Below, piece by piece: positions 8,675-17,900 of a DNA stretch of 64,000 nucleotides. Under the pieces are notes generated by a model. The model saw only the letters and a program-made list of their open reading frames with translations, was not told the origin of the DNA and made no database searches. Numbering within the stretch: the stretch's first letter is position 1; each line of letters begins with the position of its first letter. This stretch comes from Bacillus shivajii (GTDB lineage: Bacteria > Bacillota > Bacilli > Bacillales > Salisediminibacteriaceae): the NCBI RefSeq assembly GCF_020519665.1, contig NZ_CP084703.1:1240001-1304000 (forward strand), written 5' to 3'. The position numbers were made by a program, and so were the translations under genes.

Positions 8675-9256
8675 ATGAAAAGAGAAGACACCAATATATG
8701 GAAAATAGCGTTTTTTTCGTTTTTAGGATTTATCATCGCAATGATTTTAGTTGGAATGACGATCTTATATTTTGTTTTACAACCAGTAGAAATTGAAGAA
8801 AGGCAGGCCCATATTCAAGAAGATATCGATGGTGCAACGTTTACAGTCTCAACGACTAAAGAAGATGTGAATTATTGGATACAAAAAGAAGTAAAAGAAA
8901 CGATGGGAGAAGAGCTCTCGATATACTTAGCTGACCTCATCTTTTTTGAGACGAGTATAAACGTACTTGGGATGAATGTACCGATAGAAATGGTTTTTGC
9001 TCCTAATGTAACAGAGGAAGGAAATTTAGTTCTTTATGAGCATTCTTTTCGAGTTGGTGTCTTACAATTGTCTTCTGAAAGAGTCTTACAGTTAATGCAA
9101 ACTTCAGTGGACTTTCCAGACTGGATGGAAGTGATCCCGCCAGAAAGGAAGATCTTTTTAAATATTAGAGATGGTATCAGTGATGAGATGCAGGTAAAAG
9201 TACAAAAGTTCGATTTGGACGAAAATGAAATTGTGTTGGAGGTAACAATAAAATAA
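8675..9256 (+). CDS. YpmS-family (DUF2140) membrane-anchored protein
   Basis: The 193-residue protein has one N-terminal membrane anchor (IWKIAFFSFLGFIIAMILVG to FVLQP, residues about 8-35) and an extracytoplasmic domain. The post-anchor pattern, with IDGATFTVSTTKEDVNYWIQ and VEIEERQAH, is that of the YpmS/DUF2140 family of unknown function. The ATG at 8675 is used because GGAGG is 8 nt upstream; an in-frame TTG-type start at 8627 has no SD. It ends in a terminator shared with the convergent DUF3267 gene. Confidence 0.75.
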   Translation: MKREDTNIWKIAFFSFLGFIIAMILVGMTILYFVLQPVEIEERQAHIQEDIDGATFTVSTTKEDVNYWIQKEVKETMGEELSIYLADLIFFETSINVLGMNVPIEMVFAPNVTEEGNLVLYEHSFRVGVLQLSSERVLQLMQTSVDFPDWMEVIPPERKIFLNIRDGISDEMQVKVQKFDLDENEIVLEVTIK

Positions 9257-9267
9257 AAAAATGAAGA

Positions 9268-9302
9268 AATCCGCAGTCAAGATATGTATGACTGCGGATT
9301 TT
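9268..9302. terminator. Shared terminator, ypmS-like / DUF3267 gene
   Basis: AATCCGCAGTCA pairs with TGACTGCGGATT around a 9-nt loop, with A-rich and T-rich flanks, lying between two convergent genes. Confidence 0.87.
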
Positions 9303-9303
9303 A

Positions 9304-9843
9304 CTATGGTTGACTTTTAAATAAAATATGAAAGCCATCTTGGTGTTCTTCTATAAGTGAGGACTTTGGCGCCGTCCGTAATTGTTTAAAGTTCATATAA
9401 TCGTATACACATAAACCTATATTTAGCGCTGAGATCATAGCCAAATAATGTAACCACTGTGGAAACAGAATCGTCACAATAACTGCTGAAACGGTAATAA
9501 CAATCGCAGGTGAACAGATTGATAAAAGAACGATTCGCTTTGGCAATGCATTTTTTGTTGAATAATAAATATATGGCCATTGATTTCGTCTTATTCCAAG
9601 AGTCGCTTTTTTTCCTTTCATCCAAATTGGTAAACAGTGCAAAAATAAATGAGCTGGAAAAACTAAAAATAAGCTAAAAAATAAAAATCCAACCCCGTAA
9701 TCGATAAGCGGTTGCTGGGAAAAAAACGTTCGGAATATTAGATAATAAACAATAAAATAGCCGACCATAACAATTCCTGATAAGAACCATAGGCGTTCTT
9801 TTCCAAAGTCATGCTCAACTGAAATGGTTTTCAAGCAGTTCAT
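9304..9843 (-). CDS. DUF3267-family membrane protein (putative zinc-peptidase fold)
   Basis: The 179-residue protein has four or so predicted membrane segments. The second half of segment two contains FPAHLFLHCLPIWMKG, where HxxxH spacing resembles the reduced metalloprotease motif noted for DUF3267. Protease activity is not established. The start is ATG 9843 behind GGAGGTGG. It stands alone between the convergent YpmS-like gene and scoC, in the part of the chromosome that B. subtilis fills with yhaG/yhaH-type genes. Confidence 0.65.
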   Translation of the reverse strand: MNCLKTISVEHDFGKERLWFLSGIVMVGYFIVYYLIFRTFFSQQPLIDYGVGFLFFSLFLVFPAHLFLHCLPIWMKGKKATLGIRRNQWPYIYYSTKNALPKRIVLLSICSPAIVITVSAVIVTILFPQWLHYLAMISALNIGLCVYDYMNFKQLRTAPKSSLIEEHQDGFHILFKSQP

Positions 9844-10002
9844 CTGCTTCCACCTCCTTTAATCCATTATTGTAATTTACGCCCTTAGCAAGGAGAAATC
9901 AAGTCTTTTTTAAAAGATTTTTTCCTTGTATTTTTCAAATGATTTGTTCTCGCTAGGGCCCCTACTGTTCTCATGTAAATAGTTTGAGTAAAAAATAAAA
10001 AA

Positions 10003-10024
10003 ATAACCGACCTTGGTCGGTTAT
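10003..10024 (-). terminator. scoC terminator
   Basis: ATAACCGACC and GGTCGGTTAT form a perfect stem with a 2-nt loop core, followed on the minus strand by a T-rich run, just after the scoC stop codon. Confidence 0.8.
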
Positions 10025-10029
10025 GATTG

Positions 10030-10617
10030 TTATGATGATTCTTTCTCTCTTTCTTCTTCGAATTCCTTTGGGACGAGTCTTCCATTTACTTCATCAAAAT
10101 CAGATTCTAGCTTAGATAACGATTTTTCGAAAATGGTCATAAAATCAGGCCCGTAAACATGTTTTAAAATACTCATTAGTTCGGAGAAGTCAGGGAACTT
10201 ACCGTATAATTCTTTAATAGGTAATGAACCACTGTAAATACCGTATGTATGTGGGTCATAAGTCTCTAACGTTTTTAGAAGTAGTTCTTCTCCTTCATCA
10301 GTTAAGTACACGTACGTATTTCGCTTGTCGTTATTGCGTTTAGAAAACTTCAAGTACCCACGCTCTTCAAGTTTCTTTGAGAAATTAAAGGCTGTGGAAA
10401 CGTGCATTACGCCAAATTTTGCGATATCTGAAATCGAAGCTCCTTCTAGGTGATATGAGATCCATAAAATATGGTGTTCATTAATATTTAAGTCATATGG
10501 TTTAATCCATGATTGCCAATCTTTTTCAACAGATTTCCATAAAGCTTTACTTAATTGAGCCACCTTATGACTAAACATGATTGATTGTTTCACTGAATGT
10601 GCAGGGTGTTGCTCCAC
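10030..10617 (-). CDS. scoC: MarR-family transition-state regulator ScoC/Hpr
   Basis: The 195-residue protein begins [35 protein letters not shown], characteristic of Hpr. The MarR winged helix follows: [30 protein letters not shown] and a wing ([18 protein letters not shown]). ScoC is a DNA-binding repressor of extracellular protease, motility and sporulation genes during transition state. The start is GTG 10617 with GGGAGGGA upstream. It lies between prsA and hit as in B. subtilis. An inverted repeat sits in its leader (10642-10709). Confidence 0.94.
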   Translation of the reverse strand: MEQHPAHSVKQSIMFSHKVAQLSKALWKSVEKDWQSWIKPYDLNINEHHILWISYHLEGASISDIAKFGVMHVSTAFNFSKKLEERGYLKFSKRNNDKRNTYVYLTDEGEELLLKTLETYDPHTYGIYSGSLPIKELYGKFPDFSELMSILKHVYGPDFMTIFEKSLSKLESDFDEVNGRLVPKEFEEEREKESS

Positions 10618-10641
10618 TATGATTCCCTCCCATGTAAAGTT

Positions 10642-10709
10642 AGAGGTTGTTCAAAAAGTATGGAAAAGATTTTGCCACCAATATTTTCCCTTCTTTTTGA
10701 ACAATCTCT
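10642..10709. repeat. 17-bp inverted repeat in the scoC leader
   Basis: AGAGGTTGTTCAAAAAG and CTTTTTGAACAATCTCT are complementary over 17 bp with one mismatch, 34 bp apart. It begins 25 bp upstream of the scoC start codon. On the plus strand it is followed by T6, but no plus-strand gene precedes it. It could be a mini-MITE or a leader hairpin. Confidence 0.7.
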
Positions 10710-11005
10710 TTTTTGGATATTATCGAAAAATTCAATATTTTATTAGTAAAATGATATTAACATCATAACATAATGCATAAAAAAATCTCAATATCCTTTC
10801 TGTATTTTCTGAAAATTATTTTTAGAAATGTTGTAATGCTAGTAGGTGTGCAGTTGTAGTCGTTAATAACGGTAAGGTTTCTTTGTTTCACAGATTAAAG
10901 CATTATAGGTGCGCCTTTTGATAATGAAAAGGGCAGTATTACTATATAATATTTCTTTTATTTTAGTACATATGGGAGGGACTTTTAATAAAGGCAATTT
11001 TTAAA
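10710..11005. other. Gene-free spacer scoC-hit
   Basis: This AT-rich stretch has no supported ORF on either strand and no further palindromes. The scoC promoter is expected here, but I could not choose a convincing -35/-10 pair. Confidence 0.5.
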
Positions 11006-11031
11006 AAACGGGCTTCTTATTAGAAACCCGT
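11006..11031 (-). terminator. hit terminator
   Basis: On the minus strand ACGGGTTTCT...AGAAGCCCGT forms a stem followed by T6, 18 bp after the hit stop codon. Confidence 0.85.
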
Positions 11032-11048
11032 CATCACCATGCATATGT

Positions 11049-11486
11049 CTACACCGTTTTTATACGTGAGTGAATGTCTTTAGCAATTTCTTGTAACTGT
11101 TCAGGAGAGTATTGGCTGCTATGATCGTGCCATACAGCACCAAAACCATCACCTTTACCATACCTAGGAATAAGGTGTAGGTGGTAATGGAATACTGATT
11201 GACCTGCATCCTTACCATTATTGTTTAATACGTTCATTCCTAGTGGCTCATACGCTTCTTTAATGGCATTTGCGATTTTTGGGACAACTGCAAATAATTG
11301 CTTAGCAGTATCTTCGCTTAATTCGTAAATGTTTTCTTCATGCTTTTTCGGAATGACTAACGTATGTCCTTTTGTCACTTGACTCAAATCTAAAAATGCA
11401 AGAACGTGGTCATCTTCATAAACTTTTGATGAAGGGATGTCCCCATTGATGATTTTACAAAAAATACAATCGTTTGCTTCTGACAT
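11049..11486 (-). CDS. hit: HIT-family nucleotide hydrolase
   Basis: The 145-residue protein has DCIFCKIINGDIPSSKVYEDD at the start and the histidine triad HYHLHLIPR (HxHxH) at residues about 97-101. HIT proteins cleave nucleoside phosphoramidates and dinucleotides in the cytosol. The N-terminal CxxC with the downstream histidine suggests a structural zinc site, as in Bacillus Hit. The ATG at 11486 is preferred because AGAGGTG is 6 nt upstream; the GTG at 11495 overlaps the SD. It is divergent from the MFS gene and near ecs as in B. subtilis. Confidence 0.93.
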   Translation of the reverse strand: MSEANDCIFCKIINGDIPSSKVYEDDHVLAFLDLSQVTKGHTLVIPKKHEENIYELSEDTAKQLFAVVPKIANAIKEAYEPLGMNVLNNNGKDAGQSVFHYHLHLIPRYGKGDGFGAVWHDHSSQYSPEQLQEIAKDIHSRIKTV

Positions 11487-11603
11487 GCAATTCACCTCTT
11501 CTTAATATTTTTACCAATATTATCATATATTTCCCCTGAATGAAAAAGGCATGTCTATTTTAGTCTTTTTATTCATACGATTGGACAATGGGAGGTGCTA
11601 CTA

Positions 11604-12755
11604 TTGGTCATTAAACAAAAGTTCGTATTATTTATCCTCTTGTTTTTAATCTTTACGAGTATGCATATGCAGTTTCCAGTCTTTACTCCACTTGCTGTTT
11701 CTCTTGGTGCAGGGAGCTTTTTAATTGGCGTCATGCTTAGTGTTACTTCTTTTGTAAATTTAGGTGGAAACTTAGTTGCTGGAAATTATATTGATAAGTA
11801 TGGAGCAAAGGTATTTATCACCATTCCATTGTTGCTTATGTCCATTTCATTACTGCTTCACACACTCATCTCAGAATCGACTCATTTGTTTGCATTACGT
11901 GTGCTAAATGGACTTATATTAGCCTTTTTAACGCCGGCCTGTATGACGTTGTTGTCTTCGTATGCAAAAACGAATGAAGAGCAGAGTAAAAATATGGCGA
12001 TGAATACGTTAATGATTACAGCAGCGATGACTACTGCACCTGTCGCAGGGGGAATAATTGGAGAGAGAGCAGGTGCTGACGGTACGTATCTATTTATTTC
12101 TGCCGTAACGTTTCTTGCCTTTATGATCGCATATAAGTATTTACATCAGCCTTCATTACCTGTGAAGAAAACGAATGTGACAAATCCTCTTCAAATAATA
12201 AAACAACATTCACTTCTTCCAGTGTTTTTAACGGCTTTTGCGGTTATGTTTGCTCAAGGAACATTAATGTACGAGCTACCGTTTCTTTCAGTTGAGGCAG
12301 GTCTAACAAAAGGGGAAGTTGGGAAAAATGCAGCATACATGGGAATCGGGACATTTTTCATTCTTTCGTTTGTTTTATTGCATAAGTTAAATACAAGATT
12401 TCGCATTTTATTAGGGCTTTTTAGCATGTCCGCCTCATTTATGTGGATGATGTTTACAGCTCCGGTAGTATCGGTAGGAAGTTTAATCTTGTTTGGCATT
12501 TCAACAGGGATCTTGTTTCCAGCTATGATGACACTTCTGACAGAAAATGTGATGCCAGAAAGTAGAGGGAAAGCTTTTGCTGTTCTGTCTGCTGTATTTT
12601 CAGTTGGAACAATTTCGTCACCTTTTATCGCTGGTGCCGTACGTGATGTTATATCTCCATACTTTATCGCTTGGATCATTGTCATGCTAGCTGTCACATC
12701 TATCGGTCTGCTATTTATAGAGAAAGGAAAAAAGCCATATTTCGCTCATTCATAA
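11604..12755 (+). CDS. MFS transporter (12-TM drug-efflux type)
   Basis: The 383-residue protein is almost wholly hydrophobic, with about 12 membrane segments. The loop 2-3 motif NYIDKYGAKVF is a degenerate MFS motif A, and a central cytoplasmic loop lies at residues about 185-205. The N domain resembles the YitG/YfhI/Bcr-type group. The substrate cannot be read from sequence. The start is TTG 11604, 7 nt after GGAGGTG. It lies between hit (divergent) and ecsA; this position has no counterpart in B. subtilis, so it may be a local insertion. Confidence 0.85.
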   Translation: MVIKQKFVLFILLFLIFTSMHMQFPVFTPLAVSLGAGSFLIGVMLSVTSFVNLGGNLVAGNYIDKYGAKVFITIPLLLMSISLLLHTLISESTHLFALRVLNGLILAFLTPACMTLLSSYAKTNEEQSKNMAMNTLMITAAMTTAPVAGGIIGERAGADGTYLFISAVTFLAFMIAYKYLHQPSLPVKKTNVTNPLQIIKQHSLLPVFLTAFAVMFAQGTLMYELPFLSVEAGLTKGEVGKNAAYMGIGTFFILSFVLLHKLNTRFRILLGLFSMSASFMWMMFTAPVVSVGSLILFGISTGILFPAMMTLLTENVMPESRGKAFAVLSAVFSVGTISSPFIAGAVRDVISPYFIAWIIVMLAVTSIGLLFIEKGKKPYFAHS

Positions 12756-12863
12756 CTTTTCATTGAATATAAGATTCGTTATAGTAAAAGAGTGGAAATA
12801 TCTTTGATTTAAACAAAGTTAAGATCCGATTATTTTTTAAGATGAATAAAGGAGACGTAACTA

Positions 12864-13613
12864 ATGACAGAGCAATTGTTATCGATAAACAATGTATCAG
12901 GTGGGTATCAGCGTAGTAAACCTGTATTACACGATGTTTCATTTTCAGTAAACCGTCACGAAATTGTTGGGTTAATCGGTTTAAATGGTGCTGGTAAAAG
13001 TACAACAATTAAGCATATTCTAGGGTTAATGGAACCACATGCCGGTGAAGTAACAATTGAAGGGAAGTCCTTTCGCGAAAATAAAGAAGGGTATCGTCAA
13101 CAACTTGCATATATTCCTGAGACCCCTCTTCTATATGAGGAGATGACTCTTTGGGAGCATTTAGAATTAACGGCAATGGCTTACGGGCTGGATAAACAAA
13201 CATTTGAAGAACGGGGCGAAAAGCTGCTCAAAGAATTTCGAATGAAAAAAATGAAGAACTGGTTTCCGAGTCACTTTTCTAAAGGTATGCGACAAAAGGT
13301 TATGATTATGTGTGCTTTTCTAATCAGGCCCCCACTGTACATTGCGGACGAGCCATTCGTAGGTCTTGATCCGATCGGAATTAAATCTTTTCTCGACCGA
13401 ATGGTAGAGATGAAGGAAGAAGGGTGTGGTATTTTAATGTCCACACACATCTTAGCGACAGCCGAAAAGTATTGCGATCGTTTTATCCTTCTTCATCATG
13501 GGCGAATCATCTTGCAAGGGACGTTAGCTGAATTACAAAATCAAGCAAAAATGCCTGGCGCGGATTTAGATGACATTTATGTTGAAGTAACGAAGGAAGA
13601 TGACGATGATTGA
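12864..13613 (+). CDS. ecsA: ABC transporter ATP-binding protein EcsA
   Basis: The 249-residue protein contains Walker A GLNGAGKST (residues about 40-48), Q-loop AYIPETP, signature FSKGMRQKVMI, Walker B LYIADEPFVGLDP and switch H in MSTHIL. It forms an ABC transporter with EcsB. In B. subtilis Ecs supports protein secretion, competence and regulated intramembrane proteolysis by RasP, and homologues have been linked to peptide or pheromone export. It overlaps ecsB by 8 nt. SD AAAGGAG. Confidence 0.95.
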   Translation: MTEQLLSINNVSGGYQRSKPVLHDVSFSVNRHEIVGLIGLNGAGKSTTIKHILGLMEPHAGEVTIEGKSFRENKEGYRQQLAYIPETPLLYEEMTLWEHLELTAMAYGLDKQTFEERGEKLLKEFRMKKMKNWFPSHFSKGMRQKVMIMCAFLIRPPLYIADEPFVGLDPIGIKSFLDRMVEMKEEGCGILMSTHILATAEKYCDRFILLHHGRIILQGTLAELQNQAKMPGADLDDIYVEVTKEDDDD

Positions 13614-14823
13614 AGAAAAAGAGCTTTGGATAAAACGGCGTAGTGATTATTGGACGATGGCAATTAAGTATTTGAGGTTAATCGGCAACAGTGGGTTTCT
13701 GTTTACTTTATACTTATTATTTCTCTTCGGAAGCTATTATTATGGTGAGTTTTTAGCGTGGCTTCCTGAAACATTTCCAGCAACTTTATTTTTTACTGCT
13801 ATGTTCACCTGGATGGTTACGAGGGGGAGAGTACGTACTTTTGCAAAGCAAGGTGATTTGTTTTACCTAATTCCCTTGGAAGGGAGAATGTCTCCTTATT
13901 TTCGTTCTTCCATTAAGTACAGTTGGATGATGGAAACATTTTGGCTAGCCCTTGTTTTTTTAATATTAACACCGCTATTTTTTGATCGAATTGCTGACTC
14001 TAGTTCGGTTTTGTTCTCAATTCTTATATTACTGAGTGGCTTAAAGCTTTGGAACTTGGCATCAAGCTTTGAAGAGCAGCGTATTCAAGAAACGAATGTG
14101 TACTTTTTACATATGGCAATGAGACTTGGTTTAAATGGTGTAGCGGTATTTGCATTGTTTTCTTTACAGTCCGTATGGTTAATCGCTTCACTTGCTTTTA
14201 GTTTGCTTCTATTTTATATCGGATATTTTCATAGGCTCTCACGTACACATAGTATTAAATGGGACCGCCTTGTAGATATAGAAAACAAAACAGTGATGAC
14301 CTTTTACAGAGTTGCAAACTCGTTTACGGACGTACCGGCGTTAAAAACTACGGTAAAATATCGAGGGTGGCTATCATTTTTATTTACCGTTATTAAACAT
14401 AAAAAAGAACACGTATATCGTTATATGTTTTTAAAAGCTTTTGTTCGTTCAAACGATTACTTTGGCATTTATTTAAGGCTGACATTACTTGGGGTACTAT
14501 TTTTAAGCATTGTTCAACTCGACTGGGGCAGATGGTTACTAGCGATTATTTTCCCTTACATGACGGCGTTACAGTTAGAGACAGTGAGAAACCATTTTGT
14601 GACACATCAAATGATTGAACTATATCCAATACGTGTTGAGTCGAAGTTTTCTAACCATCAATTCCTCATTCAGTTTTTCGGTGTATTACAAGCAGTTATT
14701 TTTGGTATAACAGTTTCTATCGCGCACTCTCTACTTGACGGTGGAATTACACTTCTATTCGGAATTGCAGTGTACGCCTTTCATTTAAATGTACGTTTGA
14801 AAAAAGTGTACGAAGCTAATTAG
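13606..14823 (+). CDS. ecsB: ABC transporter permease EcsB
   Basis: The 405-residue protein has a cytosolic start (KELWIKRRSDYWTMAIKYLRLIGNSGF) and about ten membrane segments in clusters with a charged central loop containing SRTHSIKWDRLVDIENKTVMTF-type sequence, as in EcsB. It is the membrane partner of EcsA. I chose ATG 13606 because AAGGA lies 8 nt upstream; ATG 13600 has only 2 nt spacing. Either way it overlaps the end of ecsA, so translation is coupled. Confidence 0.93.
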   Translation: MIEEKELWIKRRSDYWTMAIKYLRLIGNSGFLFTLYLLFLFGSYYYGEFLAWLPETFPATLFFTAMFTWMVTRGRVRTFAKQGDLFYLIPLEGRMSPYFRSSIKYSWMMETFWLALVFLILTPLFFDRIADSSSVLFSILILLSGLKLWNLASSFEEQRIQETNVYFLHMAMRLGLNGVAVFALFSLQSVWLIASLAFSLLLFYIGYFHRLSRTHSIKWDRLVDIENKTVMTFYRVANSFTDVPALKTTVKYRGWLSFLFTVIKHKKEHVYRYMFLKAFVRSNDYFGIYLRLTLLGVLFLSIVQLDWGRWLLAIIFPYMTALQLETVRNHFVTHQMIELYPIRVESKFSNHQFLIQFFGVLQAVIFGITVSIAHSLLDGGITLLFGIAVYAFHLNVRLKKVYEAN

Positions 14824-14851
14824 GTTGGAATGGAAAAAAGGGGGAAGAACT

Positions 14852-15577
14852 TTGAGGGAGGAAATGGTTGAACGGGAACTAAAACGGTGGGAACGAAAAA
14901 CGTTAAAGCCACAGTCAATTACCGGGAAGTTTACTAAAGACATGCAAAATAAAATCAATAGAAAAATTCCTGAAAAAGTTCACCAAACCGTATCAAGCAG
15001 TGTAAAACAGATGGTGCGGGCAACTTTAGCTGGCAGTGACTACTTATCAGATCAAAAAATGATTTTAGAACGTACTCTAGATGAACGTGAAGAGATTTTA
15101 GATAAAAAGGTTGAAATGTATAAACGTTCAGCGGCAGTTGAAGGAGCAGGTACTGGGGCTGGAGGTATTTTTCTTGGGCTTGCAGACTTTCCGCTTTTAT
15201 TGAGTATAAAAATGAAATTTCTTTTCGATGCAGCAAAAATATATGGCTTTGATGTGAAAGATTATCGTGAACGATTATTTCTGTTAAATGTCTTTCAGCT
15301 AGCTTTTTCAAAAGATGAACAAAAAGCTAAAACGTTCGAGAAAGTGACAAACTGGGATAAAGAAAAGGAAAAACTCCCAGATCGCCTGACTTATATGGAG
15401 TCCATCGACTGGAAGTCATTTCAACTTGAATATCGTGACTTTATCGATTTACCGAAAACGTTACAACTCATCCCAGGGTTTGGTGCAATTGTTGGTGCCG
15501 TTGCAAACTATCATTATTTAGATGTGTTAGCTTACCATGCGAAAAATAGTTTTCGCCATAGGTTATTAAAACAGTAA
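14852..15577 (+). CDS. ecsC: EcsC family protein
   Basis: The 241-residue protein begins MREEMVERELKRWERKTL and has an amphipathic core with GAGTGAGGIFLGLADFPLLLSIKMKFLFDAA and GFGAIVGAVANYHYLDVLA, both typical of EcsC. The two glycine-rich stretches may associate with the membrane. EcsC is dispensable in B. subtilis and its function is unknown. The TTG at 14852 follows AGGGGG by 7 nt; a TTG at 14825 lacks an SD. A terminator follows at 15584. Confidence 0.92.
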   Translation: MREEMVERELKRWERKTLKPQSITGKFTKDMQNKINRKIPEKVHQTVSSSVKQMVRATLAGSDYLSDQKMILERTLDEREEILDKKVEMYKRSAAVEGAGTGAGGIFLGLADFPLLLSIKMKFLFDAAKIYGFDVKDYRERLFLLNVFQLAFSKDEQKAKTFEKVTNWDKEKEKLPDRLTYMESIDWKSFQLEYRDFIDLPKTLQLIPGFGAIVGAVANYHYLDVLAYHAKNSFRHRLLKQ

Positions 15578-15583
15578 TGCAGG

Positions 15584-15617
15584 GATGTCTCAATGGGTGG
15601 AAGTGTCCGTTGAGGCA
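15584..15617 (+). terminator. ecs operon terminator
   Basis: ATGTCTCAATGG and CCGTTGAGGCAT form a stem with one or two mismatches and an eight-T tail, directly after ecsC. Confidence 0.82.
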
Positions 15618-15765
15618 TTTTTTTTGCATGAAAACGTAACCGTGGTATTGGTGACGTTGCTCGGGAGAATACGAGTAGGAGGTAATCAATCTCTGTATTG
15701 GTGTATTGCATAAATTGTGAAAAAAGGAAGGTAACGATCAATCACACATATGAGCGTAAAAAAGA

Positions 15766-15794
15766 AAAGATCACCAAGTAAATATTGGTGACCT
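15766..15794 (-). terminator. Amidohydrolase gene terminator
   Basis: On the minus strand GGTCACCAA pairs with TTGGTGATC (one G-T) and is followed by a T-rich run, 19 bp past the stop codon of the M20 gene. Confidence 0.75.
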
Positions 15795-15812
15795 ACATTT
15801 GAATCAAATCAT

Positions 15813-16994
15813 TTATTTATATTTTTGAAATGAAGCAAGTGTTAACCTCGCTAACGCCTTCGCTCCGTATAACATTGCTTTTTCATCGATATCAAATTTC
15901 GGATGGTGGTGTGGGTACGTAACATCCCAATTAGGGCTTTGTGCGCCAGTAAAGAAAAACGCTCCTTTTACGTGGTGTAAGTAGTAACTAAAGTCTTCTC
16001 CACCCATTTGTGGTTTGCTCTCCTCAACTTTGGAGATTTCAGGAATATCCTTTGTGATATCACGTACAAACTGTGATTCTTCACAATGGTTAATTAGTGC
16101 AGGATAACCTTTATAATAATGGAAATTCACTTCAGCACCGAAGCTAGCAGCTAATCCATCGATGACACGGTTCATTTCTTCTTGTACTTGCCGTTGTGTC
16201 TGTTCATCAAAAGTACGAACAGTTCCGATGAGTTTTGCAGTGTCTGCAATAACATTAAAAGCATTTTTAGCTTCGAAAGATCCGACGCTAATAACAACAG
16301 GGTCTAGTGGATCAACTCTACGACTGACGATTTGCTGAAATGATTCGACGAGTTGTGAACCTAGTAAAATTGCATCTTTTGAATTGTGAGGTTGAGCTCC
16401 GTGCCCGCCTTTACCTTGAACAAAAATCTCAAACTTATCTGCTGCAGCCATTAAAGCATTTTCGTTATATTGAATTACTCCAGTAGGTTCTGTTGCCCAT
16501 AAGTGAGTGCCAAAAATGACGTCAACACCTTCAAGGCAGCCATCTGCAATCATTGCAATCGCTCCACCTGGCGCTAGTTCTTCAGCATGTTGGTGTATAA
16601 AGACAACGCTTCCTTCCAAAGAATCTTGTTCGCTTTTTAATGCTTTTGCTAGAATTAGTAATAGTGCTGTATGCCCATCATGACCGCATGCATGTGTGAC
16701 TCCTGGAACCTTCGATTTGTAAGGAACATCCTTTTCATCTTGCATAGGGAGTGCATCGAAATCGGCTCGCAGTGCAACTGTTGGTCCAGGTTTTCCTCCC
16801 GTTAATGTGGCGACAACACCTCGTTCGCCGACCTCTTCCTTAACCTCTAAACCTATTTTGCGATGGTAATCAGCAATATATTTTGGTGTTTTTACTTCTT
16901 GAAATGAAAGCTCTGGGTGTTGATGTAAATACCTTCTAATCTGTACCATCTCATCATAATAACTGTGTAATTTCTCTTCTATTTTAGATATCAT
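15813..16994 (-). CDS. yhaA: M20-family amidohydrolase (N-acyl-L-amino acid hydrolase type)
   Basis: The 393-residue protein has all M20D landmarks: GPTVALRADFDALPM, a metal site in THACGHDGHTALLL, catalytic/metal HQHAEELAPGG, THLW and the C-terminal metal histidine region near MGGEDFSYYL. A small dimerisation lid (residues about 185-300) splits the catalytic domain. Family members remove acyl groups from amino acids or conjugates in the cytoplasm. B. subtilis yhaA occupies the same position after ecsC. ATG 16994 is preferred to 17003 because GAGGAG is 9 nt upstream. Confidence 0.88.
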   Translation of the reverse strand: MISKIEEKLHSYYDEMVQIRRYLHQHPELSFQEVKTPKYIADYHRKIGLEVKEEVGERGVVATLTGGKPGPTVALRADFDALPMQDEKDVPYKSKVPGVTHACGHDGHTALLLILAKALKSEQDSLEGSVVFIHQHAEELAPGGAIAMIADGCLEGVDVIFGTHLWATEPTGVIQYNENALMAAADKFEIFVQGKGGHGAQPHNSKDAILLGSQLVESFQQIVSRRVDPLDPVVISVGSFEAKNAFNVIADTAKLIGTVRTFDEQTQRQVQEEMNRVIDGLAASFGAEVNFHYYKGYPALINHCEESQFVRDITKDIPEISKVEESKPQMGGEDFSYYLHHVKGAFFFTGAQSPNWDVTYPHHHPKFDIDEKAMLYGAKALARLTLASFQKYK

Positions 16995-17112
16995 GATTCT
17001 CATCTCCTCTCATCTATAACTACGATATTTCTTCTAAAACCTTTCCACAAAAATTAGCCGTTTTCCTCCCTTCGACAGGAAGTTTCAATAATTTTCTTAA
17101 AAATCGCTAATT

Positions 17113-17430
17113 TGAGCCAATTTCATCACTCAAAATAAGATGCGAAACTCCGAATGATGAGCGTGAACTTCACTTCAGACGGACTCCGACCTGCGACGAG
17201 TAACCGCAGGAGCATTCTTTACCTGCGACGAGCAAGCATAGCGGCGCAGGAGCACAAAGCAACGGCTTCCTCGACATTACTCCGATCTGCGACGAGTAAT
17301 CGCAGGAGCACTTATTCTATCGACCATAAATTTATAAATTCTGATAGTACAAATAAAACGTACATTTAATGAAATATTTATAATATCATTCGTTTCATTG
17401 CGCAAAAAACGTAATTATGTAATTGATTCA
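17113..17430. repeat. Family 1 MITE-like repeat, copy B
   Basis: The left end GCCAATTTCATCACTC and right end TTATGTAATTGATTC are diverged copies of the AATCAATTTCATAA inverted repeat. Inside are GAATGATGAGCGTGAAC and three hairpin modules of the CTGCGACGAGTAACCGCAG type (about 17190, 17223 and 17288; the second is altered). It lies in the divergent gap upstream of the amidohydrolase gene. A 71-codon ORF inside it is not a gene. Confidence 0.78.
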
Positions 17431-17546
17431 TTTGATAAATATCTAATTTGTTTTGTTTGCTATATTTTGCTCGCTTTCATCTTTTAGGTATGAGAACAAA
17501 ATAAAAAAAGTACAGAAGCTCAAATGAACTTCAGTACTTATTAAAA

Positions 17547-17900
17547 TTGCTCTGTTAAAGTTTAGTGTTGTTAAAGGAATGGTTGCTGATGAAGTTTTAG
17601 TGAGTCGAGCGATAGGCGGCGACTCCAGCACAAGCACAAACTTTACGAGTAAGCTACGCGCTACCTCGACGCAGCTACAACGAAGCGAAACTTGTAGAGG
17701 AAGAGGTAGGAAGAGCACGAGACGAAAATCACCCAAAACGAACGTGGGGAGTTTTGGGAAGCCCGTGCCGTGCCTGCGGCAAAGAAGACACTAAGAAAGC
17801 AAGCGAAGTGAAGCTTGAATAGATGTCGTACTTGTGCCTAGAGGTGAAAGCGTCCGGCGGAAGCGAAGTCACAAAACGAACAGTGACTTTAACAATGCCT
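17547..17900. repeat. Family 2 MITE-like repeat, copy a
   Basis: The left end TTGCTCTGTTAAAG matches the inverse of right end CTTTAACAATGCCT at most positions, and TTAAAA flanks both sides (17541-17546, 17901-17906) as a likely 6-bp target duplication. The interior carries GCGGCAAAGAAGACAC and ACTTGTGCCTAGAGGTG, shared with copies at 22978 and 44432. It ends 16 bp from the ccdA stop codon. Confidence 0.78.

Noticed and set aside
17113-17320. CRISPR-like array
   Set aside because: Repeated units are irregularly spaced, imperfect and palindromic, with no unique spacers or cas genes.
17154-17369. 71-codon ORF
   Set aside because: It lies wholly inside repeat copy B and is made of the hairpin module; no SD.
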